In this document: positions 8,504 to 15,719 of the stretch, one piece after another
Numbering within the stretch: position 1 is the first letter of the stretch
How the letters are laid out: every line of letters begins with the position of its first letter
Assembly (NCBI RefSeq): GCF_004570605.1
Contig: NZ_SPPB01000013.1
Coordinates: 1-33,255, forward strand
Direction of reading: 5' to 3'
DNA: 33,255 nt
Origin: Granulicatella sp. WM01
Lineage (GTDB): Bacteria > Bacillota > Bacilli > Lactobacillales > Aerococcaceae
The notes under the pieces: model-generated
Seen by the model: only the letters and a program-made list of their open reading frames with translations
The model's database searches: none
What the model was told of the DNA's origin: nothing
Translations under genes and position numbers: made by a program

Positions 8504-9219
8504 ATTTTTACCTCATTAGGAAGCAGTCGGTATCCTATTCCTCGTTTGGTTTCAATCAATACAGTATCTTGTTCAATTTTGTGACGGACACGTCGTAATG
8601 TAACCGTTAATGTATTGTCGTTGACAAATTCTCCATGGTTATCCCAAAGATAAGCCAACAACTGCTCTCGTGTTAAGATTTGACCAATATTATGATACAA
8701 ATAGAAAAATAGTCGGTGTTCGGTAGGGGTAAATAAAATTTCTTTATTGCCGTTGAACACCTGTTGGTTAACCTCATCAATTTTCAAATGAGCTAAATGT
8801 GTCAATGATGGCTGCTCACCCAGACGGTGTCGCTTAATAATAGCTTGTACTCTTGCTAGGAGAATAGGTAATCTAAATGGTTTTGTAATGTAATCATCAC
8901 TTCCAAATTGAAAGGTATCAACAATGGTTTGCTCATCATCAATAGCACTAATAAAAACAATTTTAGGAGGGTGATTTAAATTTTTAGCAAAAGTGATGCC
9001 ATTTCCGTCAGGCAAAGAAATATCTAATAATAGCAAATCCACGTGTTGTGTCTGTAATATTTGATTTGCCATTCGTAATGTTTCTGCATGCCAAGTTGTA
9101 TATCCGGTGTTATTAAGAATAAGTTGGATACCTTCAGCAATTGCTTTTTCGTCCTCCACAATTAGTATAGAAACGATGAAAATCCCTCCTTTTGTAGTTA
9201 TTGTTCTTTTTTGAAGCAT
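8500..9219 (-). CDS. OmpR/PhoB-family response regulator
   Basis: DNA-binding partner of the adjacent kinase. A receiver domain (phospho-acceptor Asp in DLLLLDISLPDG, conserved Lys in DYITKPF) is followed by a winged-helix effector domain with FTPTEHRLFFYL, DNTLTVTLRRVRHKIE and TKRGIGYRL. The coordinates use the only upstream ATG (9217-9219), but that ATG has no ribosome site. A strong AAAGGAGGG site lies 14 codons later, positioned for codon ATC at 9177-9175, which would give I/M-VSILIVEDE, a typical receiver N-terminus, a 225-residue protein and Asp52, the usual numbering. There is no ATG, GTG or TTG at that position. The true start is therefore probably 9177 with a non-standard codon. It lies just downstream of the structured RNA array read on the same strand. 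Confidence 0.9.
   Translation of the reverse strand: MLQKRTITTKGGIFIVSILIVEDEKAIAEGIQLILNNTGYTTWHAETLRMANQILQTQHVDLLLLDISLPDGNGITFAKNLNHPPKIVFISAIDDEQTIVDTFQFGSDDYITKPFRLPILLARVQAIIKRHRLGEQPSLTHLAHLKIDEVNQQVFNGNKEILFTPTEHRLFFYLYHNIGQILTREQLLAYLWDNHGEFVNDNTLTVTLRRVRHKIEQDTVLIETKRGIGYRLLPNEVKI
9169..9195 (-). promoter_or_regulatory. ribosome binding site that decides the regulator start
   Basis: The minus strand reads AAAGGAGGG, then ATTTTC, then ATC. The spacing of about 7 nt from GGAGG to ATC is ideal, whereas the annotated ATG lies upstream of this ribosome site and has none of its own. Confidence 0.6.
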
Positions 9220-9255
9220 AAAATCTGTTAGGTGTAGTTGTAGGTTTCATGACAT

Positions 9256-9285
9256 AAAAAATCACATCTACTTGAAAAAGATGTG
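9256..9285 (-). terminator. intrinsic terminator of the RNA array
   Basis: On the minus strand CACATCT (9285-9279) pairs with AGATGTG (9269-9263) over 7 bp with a 9-nt loop, followed by ATTTTTT. In the other units the same left arm is followed by a linker instead, so this terminator is specific to the last unit. Confidence 0.7.
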
Positions 9286-9654
9286 TTCGCTCCAAAATGC
9301 CGTGTGTTATGCACACGTTGAATTTTAGTCGCTCCAGCACTTTTTGCTGCGTTCGTGTCACACCTTTCCTCACATCCTGTTATAGTTGAGTTCGATGTCG
9401 CACTCTCTTGAAAAACGTTGTTAGTCGCTCATATTCAGTTGTCGCTATGCGACACATTGAATATGGAACGCTCCGGCACAATTTTTTCATCGTTCGTAAC
9501 GCGCAACATCTCACATCCTGTAGTTGAGTTCGGAAAGGTACTCACTTGAAAAAGATGTGTTCGCTCCAAAATGCCGTGTGTTATGCACACGTTGCATTTT
9601 AGTCGCTCCAGCACTTTTTGCTGCGTTCGTGTCACACCTTTCCTCACATCCTGT
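9271..9654 (-). repeat. three tandem repeat units of about 136-138 bp
   Basis: Units 9271-9406, 9407-9544 and 9545-9654 (the last lacks the linker). The outer two are nearly identical (one difference in 110 bases, A at 9321 versus C at 9595), while the middle unit shares only CTTGAAAAA, the GTCGCTC/GCTCC motifs, CGTTCGT and CTCACATCCTGT but keeps the fold. Confidence 0.9.
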
Positions 9655-9660
9655 TTTTTA

Positions 9661-9689
9661 ATTATAATCAATATAGTTTTAACTGTCAA
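9661..9689 (-). promoter_or_regulatory. perfect consensus sigma-A promoter for the RNA array
   Basis: On the minus strand TTGACA (9689-9684), a 17-nt spacer, and TATAAT (9666-9661): an exact match to the housekeeping consensus with optimal spacing. The predicted start, about 9654, coincides with the first base of the first repeat unit. No gene-level start codon with a ribosome site follows. Confidence 0.85.
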
Positions 9690-9712
9690 AGTTAGGGGTT
9701 TTGCTATATAAT
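9683..9712 (+). promoter_or_regulatory. promoter for the TPR-rpiA-pdp-nadD operon
   Basis: CTGTCA (9683-9688, 4/6) and TATAAT (9707-9712) with an 18-nt spacer. Its -35 overlaps, on the other strand, the -35 of the RNA array promoter, so the two start divergently from the same spot. The leader would be only about 15 nt. Confidence 0.6.
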
Positions 9713-9733
9713 TAGAGATGAGGTGAGGTGTAC

Positions 9734-10921
9734 GTGAAAGAATTAGAACAAGAACAGTTCGAGTATTGGCATAAACATCAGGAATTTGAAAAGATTGTGC
9801 ATTATGTTGATTTGCTTAAAGAACCTAATTATGAACAATTAGGCTCTAAAGCGTCAGCCTTAAGTAATTTAAGACGTTATTACGATGCACTTGATGTTTT
9901 AGAGTATATTCGAGATAACGGAAAGCAGGATCCAAAATGGCATTATCGCTATGGGTATATTATGATTTGTTTAGAAAATTATGAAAAAGCTGAAAAACAT
10001 TTATTGAAAGCTGTTAAGTTAGATGATAAACTAAGCGATGCATGGTATTTATTAAGCCAACTGTACCGTTATTTTGGTGATTTATCGAAAGAGGCTTGGG
10101 CAAATGAACGTTTGAAAGATATGGATTCAATAGAAGAAGACTTAGTTTATGATAATTTTGTTACACATCAAAAGTTTAATAAAAATTATAAATTATTGGC
10201 GAATTTTGAGTGTTCTTCGGTACATCAAAAACAACAATTAATTCATAGTTATCAAAAAATGATCTATGCTTTAGAACATGTTGTTACAGATTATAAGCAA
10301 ATTCCATTACTAGCAATCGGTTTGGCTGAAACAATTAAGACAATTATAGGGCACATTCCTGAATCTGATGAACGATTATCAGTAAATTTGGTAGGTGAAT
10401 TAGCGTATATTTTAGATTGGTTTGGAGTAAAAATGAATATTATTGAGAAAACGTTGTATGTTTTTTCGTATACTATTATTGTAGAAACTCACAAAGGTGA
10501 TGAAATTAATCCTCAACATCTTATCCAGTTATTAGACTGGATGGAGGAAGATAATCATCAGGCGATTGTTGATTTCTTCTTTTCTCTTTTACCTGAGCAG
10601 CAAACTTACGCTTATGCTGAGTGGCTTATTCAAGCGTTTATTCATTTACAAGAATATGATTGTGCAAGAGATTATTTGGATAAATACGTTCAAATTGGTC
10701 AACATCAAGCATTTTGGCAATATTGGTATGGTCTGGTTTTAGTGAATCAACATGATTTCCAACAAGCAAAAGATTATTTGTTAAAAGCTGTCGATTTGGA
10801 GAAAAATTATCGAGAAGCATGGCATTTGCTAGAGTATGTTTATTTACACGGTTTGCAAGATCTTAAAATGGCGAACTGGGCAAGAGAGCAACGAGAGTTG
10901 TATTGTGATAACATGAAATAA
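9734..10921 (+). CDS. TPR-repeat protein of unknown function
   Basis: A cytosolic protein of 395 residues with no signal peptide or membrane segment. Tetratricopeptide-type helix pairs occupy the N-terminal part (about 25-125: HYRYGYIMICLENYEKAEKHLLKAV, shown in part as YGYIMICLENYEKAEKHLLK) and the C-terminal part (about 295-380: YWYGLVLVNQHDFQQAKDYL and a WHLLEYVYLHG pair). A helical middle region of about 150 residues lacks a clear repeat. I chose GTG 9734 because AGGTGAGG (9721-9728) is about 7 nt upstream; GTG 9728 overlaps that site. It is the first gene of the operon, 12 nt before rpiA, so it may scaffold or regulate something tied to those genes, but the sequence does not show what. 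Confidence 0.8.
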   Translation: MKELEQEQFEYWHKHQEFEKIVHYVDLLKEPNYEQLGSKASALSNLRRYYDALDVLEYIRDNGKQDPKWHYRYGYIMICLENYEKAEKHLLKAVKLDDKLSDAWYLLSQLYRYFGDLSKEAWANERLKDMDSIEEDLVYDNFVTHQKFNKNYKLLANFECSSVHQKQQLIHSYQKMIYALEHVVTDYKQIPLLAIGLAETIKTIIGHIPESDERLSVNLVGELAYILDWFGVKMNIIEKTLYVFSYTIIVETHKGDEINPQHLIQLLDWMEEDNHQAIVDFFFSLLPEQQTYAYAEWLIQAFIHLQEYDCARDYLDKYVQIGQHQAFWQYWYGLVLVNQHDFQQAKDYLLKAVDLEKNYREAWHLLEYVYLHGLQDLKMANWAREQRELYCDNMK

Positions 10922-10933
10922 GGAGAGAAAATA

Positions 10934-11605
10934 ATGACAAATTTAAAAGAGCTAGTAGGTAGAAAAGCAGCAGACTATGTAGAAAACGGTATGATTGTAG
11001 GGTTAGGGACAGGTTCGACTGCCTATTATTTTGTTGACGAGTTAGCCGTTAGAATGAAAAAAGGATTGAATATTGTAGGGGTAACAACGTCAAAGGCGAC
11101 AGAAGAACAAGCAAAGCAATTAGGTATTCCTTTAAAAAGCATTGACGAAGTGGAAAGTATTGATGTGACAGTAGATGGTTCTGATGAAGTTAATCCACGC
11201 TTTAATGGGATTAAAGGTGGAGGAGGTGCTTTATTGTTTGAAAAAATAGTAGCTAGTCGTTCAAAACGAGTGATTTGGATTGTGGATCAATCAAAATGTG
11301 TTGATACATTAGGAGCGTTTCCTTTACCAGTTGAAGTGGTTAAATATGGGTCAACACATTTGTTACATTATTTTGAAACTAAAGGCTATCAGCCAGTACT
11401 AAGACATAAAGATAATCAAGTTTATGTGACAGATGATGGAAACTATATTATTGATTTACATTTGAAAGAAATTGTAGATGAGTATGCATTGGCAAAAGAA
11501 TTAGACAGTTTAACAGGGGTTGTTGAGCATGGTCTATTCTTAGATTTAACACAACTTGTTTTAGTTGGAACAGAACAGGGGGTTCAAATAAAAGAACATG
11601 TTTAG
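10934..11605 (+). CDS. rpiA: ribose-5-phosphate isomerase A
   Basis: Interconverts ribose 5-phosphate and ribulose 5-phosphate in the pentose phosphate pathway. The 223-residue protein shows the family motifs in order: [11 protein letters not shown] (23-33), the catalytic/phosphate loop DGSDEV (81-86) and [11 protein letters not shown] (94-104), which includes the general-base Glu. The length is typical. AAGGAGAGAAAATA precedes the ATG. It overlaps pdp by 8 nt. Together with pdp it forms a short route from nucleosides to central metabolism: ribose 1-phosphate released by Pdp, after a phosphopentomutase step not encoded here, becomes ribose 5-phosphate, the RpiA substrate. Confidence 0.96.
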   Translation: MTNLKELVGRKAADYVENGMIVGLGTGSTAYYFVDELAVRMKKGLNIVGVTTSKATEEQAKQLGIPLKSIDEVESIDVTVDGSDEVNPRFNGIKGGGGALLFEKIVASRSKRVIWIVDQSKCVDTLGAFPLPVEVVKYGSTHLLHYFETKGYQPVLRHKDNQVYVTDDGNYIIDLHLKEIVDEYALAKELDSLTGVVEHGLFLDLTQLVLVGTEQGVQIKEHV

Positions 11606-12902
11606 AATGGTAAATTTAATCGAAAAAAAACGTGATGGAGTAGAATTAACGTCACAAGAAATTGAGTGGATAATCGAACAATTTACGCAAGGACATATTC
11701 CGGACTATCAAATGAGTGCTATGGCTATGGCAATATTATTCCAAGGTATGACGCATGAGGAATTAGGTGCAATGACGTTAGCGATGGCAAAATCGGGAGA
11801 TCAATTTGATTTAAGTGCAATTCATGGCATTAAAGTAGACAAGCATTCTACTGGTGGTGTAGGGGATACAACGACTTTAGTGCTTGCTCCTCTTGTTGCT
11901 AGTGTAGGTGTTCCGGTCGCTAAAATGAGTGGCCGTGGTTTAGGGCATACAGGCGGAACTATTGATAAATTAGAAGCTATTCCAGGGTTTAAAGTAGAAG
12001 TTTCAGAAGAAGAATTTATTCATTTAGTTAATACAAATCATATTGCAATTGCTGGGCAAAGTGGAAATTTAACTCCCGCAGATAAAAAGCTATATGCTTT
12101 GCGTGATGTGACGGGAACAGTACAGTCTATTCCGTTAATTGCCAGTTCTATTATGAGTAAAAAAATAGCTTCAGGTGCTGATGCTATCGTATTAGACGTT
12201 AAAGTTGGAGCGGGAGCATTTATGAAAACTGTTGAGGAAGCAGAACAGTTAGCTCGTGAAATGGTAGCAATAGGGAAACAAGTTGGACGTCAAACAATGG
12301 CGATTATTTCAAATATGGATCAACCTTTAGGCGTTGCTGTTGGAAATGCGAATGAAGTTATTGAGGCAATAGAGACGTTGAAAGGGAATGGACCTAGTGA
12401 TTTGACAGAGTTGTGTCTAGTTTTAGGATCACAAATGGTGTATTTAGCCTCGGGAGCAAAAAGCATTGCTGAAGCTAGAGAAAAATTAGAAGAGAATATA
12501 AGAAACGGAAAAGCCTTAGACGTTTTAAAAACCTTCATTTCATCACAAGGTGGAGATGCCAGTATTGTAGATGATGTAACAAAATTACCACAAGCAAAAT
12601 GGAACTATGATATTTGTGCGAAAACAGATGGTTATGTGACAAATATTGTGGCTAATGATATTGGTGTAGCAGCCATGATGCTTGGTGCAGGGCGTGCAAC
12701 AAAAGAGAGTGAAATTGATTTGTCTGTGGGAGTGTCTGTGTTAAAAAAAGTTGGAGATGCTGTAAAATCGGGGGACGTGTTGGCTAAAATTCATACAAAT
12801 CGGACGGATAATGAAGAAGTTATACAAAAAATACAGAATGCTTATACTATAGGGGATATTTGTGAAGCACTACCTCTAATTTATAAAGTGGTAACAGAGT
12901 AA
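11598..12902 (+). CDS. pdp: pyrimidine-nucleoside phosphorylase
   Basis: Phosphorolyses uridine, thymidine and deoxyuridine to the base and (deoxy)ribose 1-phosphate. The 434-residue protein has the N-terminal alpha domain, the phosphate-binding KHSTGGVGD (82-90) and the full thymidine/pyrimidine phosphorylase signature from [16 protein letters not shown] (111-126). Length and motifs match Bacillus-type Pdp rather than the proteobacterial DeoA. The start at 11598 overlaps the end of rpiA by 8 nt, implying translational coupling; an alternative ATG lies at 11607-11609 (residue 4). The [14 protein letters not shown] start fits the [13 protein letters not shown] pattern seen in the family. nadD begins 4 nt downstream. 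Confidence 0.95.
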   Translation: MFRMVNLIEKKRDGVELTSQEIEWIIEQFTQGHIPDYQMSAMAMAILFQGMTHEELGAMTLAMAKSGDQFDLSAIHGIKVDKHSTGGVGDTTTLVLAPLVASVGVPVAKMSGRGLGHTGGTIDKLEAIPGFKVEVSEEEFIHLVNTNHIAIAGQSGNLTPADKKLYALRDVTGTVQSIPLIASSIMSKKIASGADAIVLDVKVGAGAFMKTVEEAEQLAREMVAIGKQVGRQTMAIISNMDQPLGVAVGNANEVIEAIETLKGNGPSDLTELCLVLGSQMVYLASGAKSIAEAREKLEENIRNGKALDVLKTFISSQGGDASIVDDVTKLPQAKWNYDICAKTDGYVTNIVANDIGVAAMMLGAGRATKESEIDLSVGVSVLKKVGDAVKSGDVLAKIHTNRTDNEEVIQKIQNAYTIGDICEALPLIYKVVTE

Positions 12903-12906
12903 AATT

Positions 12907-13482
12907 ATGGCAGAAATTAAACGAGTTGGTATTTTAGGAGGAACATTTAACCCGCCACATATTGCACATTTAATTTGTGCACAATGTGTTGGTGAGACAT
13001 TACGTTTGGATAAAGTGTATTTTATGCCAAGTGCAATTCCGCCACATAAAAATGGAAAACAGACAATAGACAGCCAACATAGAGAGGAAATGGTTCATTT
13101 GGCTATTGAACATAATCCTTTGTTTGATATAGAAATGTATGAGGTTATTAAAGGTGGAGTGAATTATACGTACGATACCATTCAATATTTAAAGAGAAAA
13201 CATGGTAATAGTGAAATTTATTTTATTATTGGTGCAGATATGATTGAAAATCTACCAACATGGTATAGAATTAATGAGTTAGTCAATGACGTGAATTTTG
13301 TAGGGGTTAATCGTCCAGGGTATGATATGGAAAGTGTTTATCCTATCATTTCTCTTGAGGTGCCGTCTATAGAAATCAGCTCGTCATATATTCGAGAGCA
13401 AGTTCGCCTAAACAAAAGTATTCAGTATTTAGTACCAAAGTGCGTAGACACATATATTCAAGAGAAAGGATTATATCAATAA
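12907..13482 (+). CDS. nadD: nicotinate-nucleotide adenylyltransferase
   Basis: Adenylates nicotinate mononucleotide to deamido-NAD, an essential step of NAD synthesis. The 191-residue nucleotidyltransferase shows GGTFNPPH (11-18) with the phosphate-binding HxxH-type motif PPHIAH and the second signature ISSSYIRE (157-164). Standard length. It has no strong ribosome site of its own and starts 4 nt after the pdp stop; yqeK starts immediately after its stop codon, so the block is probably read as one message. The nadD-yqeK-rsfS-yqeM order is the conserved Firmicutes arrangement. Confidence 0.96.
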   Translation: MAEIKRVGILGGTFNPPHIAHLICAQCVGETLRLDKVYFMPSAIPPHKNGKQTIDSQHREEMVHLAIEHNPLFDIEMYEVIKGGVNYTYDTIQYLKRKHGNSEIYFIIGADMIENLPTWYRINELVNDVNFVGVNRPGYDMESVYPIISLEVPSIEISSSYIREQVRLNKSIQYLVPKCVDTYIQEKGLYQ

Positions 13483-14058
13483 ATGTTAGATGAAATATTG
13501 CGTCAACAAATTATAAAATGTGTTGAAAAGCAAATGTCACAAAAACGTTTTGCGCATGTGTTGCGTGTCGAGCAAAAAGCTATTGAATTGGCAAAACGAT
13601 ATGAAGTGAACATAGCCTCATGCCAGCTAGCCGCTTTATTGCATGATTACGCTAAAGAATGGTCTATGGAAGAGTATAAACAAGCGGTAGAACGTTATGG
13701 TATTCCAAAAATCATGCTAACCTATGGTAGTAATATTTTGCACGGTCCGGTCGCAGCACACCTAGCTAAAGAAAAATATGAGATTAATGATGATGTTTTT
13801 CAAGCTATTTATTATCATACTATTGGGCATACAAAAATGTCTGATATAGCTAAAGTGTTGTACATTGCAGATTACACAGAAGATGGACGGCAATTTGATG
13901 GAGTGGATCAAGCAAGATACTTATCAATGGAAAATTTAGATCAAGCAATCATATACCGTTTAAAACAAACGCTTATGCATTTAGTGGAAATAGAGAAAAC
14001 TATTTTTCCAGATATGATTGCAACGTACAACTATTGGATTAGCCACGTAAAAAATTAA
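13483..14058 (+). CDS. yqeK: HD-domain phosphohydrolase YqeK (probable Ap4A hydrolase)
   Basis: HD-superfamily protein of 191 residues. The metal ligands are visible as RFAHVLRVE (His25), the HD pair in LLHDYAKEW (His54, Asp55), HGPVAAHLA, YYHTIGH and LYIADYTED. Members of this family hydrolyse diadenosine tetraphosphate symmetrically to two ADP, limiting a stress alarmone; this activity is taken from family knowledge. The ATG directly abuts the nadD stop codon (TAA-ATG), indicating coupled translation. Confidence 0.93.
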   Translation: MLDEILRQQIIKCVEKQMSQKRFAHVLRVEQKAIELAKRYEVNIASCQLAALLHDYAKEWSMEEYKQAVERYGIPKIMLTYGSNILHGPVAAHLAKEKYEINDDVFQAIYYHTIGHTKMSDIAKVLYIADYTEDGRQFDGVDQARYLSMENLDQAIIYRLKQTLMHLVEIEKTIFPDMIATYNYWISHVKN

Positions 14059-14079
14059 GATAATGTAGGAGAAAATAAT

Positions 14080-14454
14080 TTGGAAAAAAAGAGTGAAGAA
14101 ATTTTAGAAACAGTGATTTTAGCAGTTGATGATAAATTAGCCCAAGAAACGCTTGCTTTAGATGTTCGAGGGTTAACAGGATTAGCAGACTTTTTTGTGA
14201 TTACGCAAGGACGTAATGAAAAACATGTTGAAGCTATTGTGCAAAATGTTATAGAACAGGCACATAAGCAACAGATTGATGTTAAAAATGTTGAGGGAAA
14301 AGATACTGGCTTATGGACATTAATTGATTTGAATGACGTGATTGTGCATGTGTTTTATCCAAGTGAGCGGGCACATTATAACTTAGAGAAATTGTGGAGT
14401 GATGCCCCACTTTATGATATTTCTGCATGGATTAGTGACAAACATGGTTTATAA
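14080..14454 (+). CDS. rsfS: ribosome silencing factor RsfS
   Basis: DUF143/Oligomerisation-domain protein of 124 residues that binds L14 (uL14) on the large subunit and blocks 30S joining in slow growth. Family landmarks are DVRGLTGLADFFVI, the NVEGKDTGLWTLIDL segment and DVIVHVFYPSERAHYNLEKLW. It uses a TTG start at 14080 with GTAGGAG about 8 nt upstream. The methyltransferase gene overlaps its end by 11 nt. Confidence 0.95.
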   Translation: MEKKSEEILETVILAVDDKLAQETLALDVRGLTGLADFFVITQGRNEKHVEAIVQNVIEQAHKQQIDVKNVEGKDTGLWTLIDLNDVIVHVFYPSERAHYNLEKLWSDAPLYDISAWISDKHGL

Positions 14455-15157
14455 TCGTTTTGCTAAAACGTATGATATACTAATGGATAAGTCACTTTAT
14501 CCAAAATGGAAATCGTATGTAGATAGAGTGGCATGTAAACAAGATAAATTGTTAGAATTAGCTTGTGGAACTGGGGAACTTTCAGTGTTGTTGGAGCATG
14601 ATTATGCTGTGATAGCTAGTGATATTTCAGAGGACATGCTTTTACTTGCTCAAGAAAAATTGACCAAATCAGAAATTTGGCAAGTGGATATGTGTGATTT
14701 ATCTGCATTCAATCAGATTGATATTATTACATGCTTTGCAGATTCTATATGTTATTTACCTGATGAAGAGCATGTGAAATGTGCTTTTCATCAAGTTTAT
14801 CAGACACTTACGTCTGATGGGAAATATTTGTTTGATGTGCATTCTATATTTCAAATTGTTGAAGGTTTTGCACAGTATACTTATCATCATGTTGATGAAC
14901 ACATGGTATTTGTGTGGGAAAGTTTTGAAGGAGAAGATCCCTATAGTGTGGAGCATGAATTAACGTGTTGTCAAGAATTAGAGAATGGGACTTATGAGCG
15001 TTATGATGAAATTCATTATCAACGGACATATCCTCTAGAGCTGTATATACAATGGTTAAAACAGGTGGGATTTCAACGTATTGAAGTTACGGCAGATTTT
15101 GGTCAGAGTGACATAACGGATCAAACAACACGTTGGTTTTTTACATGTTATAAATAG
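14444..15157 (+). CDS. SAM-dependent methyltransferase (YqeM-like)
   Basis: Class I methyltransferase of 237 residues. Motif I is LLELACGTGE (36-45), with an acidic residue after the second strand (ASDISEDML), followed by DIITCFADSICYL at the motif IV position and a C-terminal lid with WFFTCYK. I chose ATG 14444 because the longer frame from 14399 lies within rsfS and reads as an rsfS shadow. The substrate is not known. It corresponds to yqeM by position at the end of the nadD-yqeK-rsfS cluster. Confidence 0.88.
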   Translation: MVYNRFAKTYDILMDKSLYPKWKSYVDRVACKQDKLLELACGTGELSVLLEHDYAVIASDISEDMLLLAQEKLTKSEIWQVDMCDLSAFNQIDIITCFADSICYLPDEEHVKCAFHQVYQTLTSDGKYLFDVHSIFQIVEGFAQYTYHHVDEHMVFVWESFEGEDPYSVEHELTCCQELENGTYERYDEIHYQRTYPLELYIQWLKQVGFQRIEVTADFGQSDITDQTTRWFFTCYK

Positions 15158-15719
15158 ATTAATGATGTATGTAATGTATTATACAGGTACTATGATAGGG
15201 AAAAAGAATTTTGTCAAATGATGTTAGTGTTTCATTTAGTGATATAAAAATCATCGAGACTGGAAAAAAACTAAGATTTTAGCCTTTTAATTAACATTTG
15301 AAAAATTGAAAACAGGTTAGAATCAACGTTTTTGACGACATTATTATAAGTTGTTTTATTTTTAAGACTTTGTCCCCAGTCCGATTTATTGTACACTTTA
15401 AAAATGAAGCAAGTATATGGAGTATTTTTAGTTCAAGAAAAATGATTTAAACAATCTTAATAGGGCTGAAAAGTCTATCAAATCAGTATGCTTATTGTCA
15501 GGGTACGCTCATGCTATAAACCTTGACAACTGCATACCGATTTGAAAAGAAAAAATTAACCCTATTAAGAAAAAACAACTTAATATTTGCTGGAATTTTT
15601 ACTTACCAACATAATTTGACGAAGAGCTGAAAATAGTGGAAAGATTTTTTGAATCTTTCCACTATTTTATGTTTAGAAATTTTTTCCAGTCTTATTTGGA
15701 ACTATTTATTTTTTTATGA
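15158..15719. repeat. gene-free region with a 436-bp nested inverted-repeat element (15257-15692)
   Basis: No coding frame. Terminal inverted repeats AGACTGGAAAAAA (15257-15269) and TTTTTTCCAGTCT (15680-15692) are perfect over 13 bp. Inside, AAGTTGTTTT (15348-15357) faces AAAACAACTT (15572-15581). A strong central stem-loop spans 15456-15569 with arms CTTAATAGGG/CCCTATTAAG, TCAAATC/GATTTGA, GTATGC/GCATAC and TTGTCA/TGACAA. The layout suggests a MITE, a decayed insertion sequence or a structured RNA. A terminator hairpin (15630-15668) is nested near the right end. I found no target-site duplication. Confidence 0.65.
15630..15668. terminator. bidirectional intrinsic terminator between the yqeM operon and hutU
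   Basis: Arms 15630-15646 and 15652-15668 are perfect over 17 bp with a 5-nt loop. The outer A/T ends provide a T-rich tail in either direction. It suits termination of both convergent transcription units. Confidence 0.8.

Larger units (their letters stand above)
9256..9654 (-). ncRNA. tandem structured noncoding RNA array (three units)
   Basis: A complete-looking RNA transcription unit read leftward: a perfect promoter (9661-9689), three repeat units in array order 9545-9654, 9407-9544 and 9271-9406, and an intrinsic terminator (9256-9285). Units 1 and 3 match at 109 of 110 bases; unit 2 has a different sequence but keeps the same fold. Each unit begins ACAGGATGTGAG on the minus strand, has a small middle hairpin, a long hairpin (unit 3: 9568-9600; unit 2: 9430-9465) and GGAGCG/GAGCGA motifs. 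Units 3 and 2 close with a helix to the linker CGAACTCAACTA. The long-stem and closing-helix sequences differ between units but stay complementary, which is strong evidence for selection on RNA structure. I do not recognise the class. Open frames through it on the minus strand only translate the repeats. Confidence 0.75.

Noticed and set aside
9256-9654. CRISPR array
   Set aside because: Three long units with internal hairpins and no unique spacers or cas genes; the spacing and unit length do not fit.
9134-9689. Two minus-strand open frames (9134-9373 and 9435-9689) with similar products containing GVTRTQQKVLERLK
   Set aside because: They translate the structured RNA repeats; the similarity comes from the repeat units. 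The arms covary as RNA, not as codons, and the frames run across linkers and promoter sequence.
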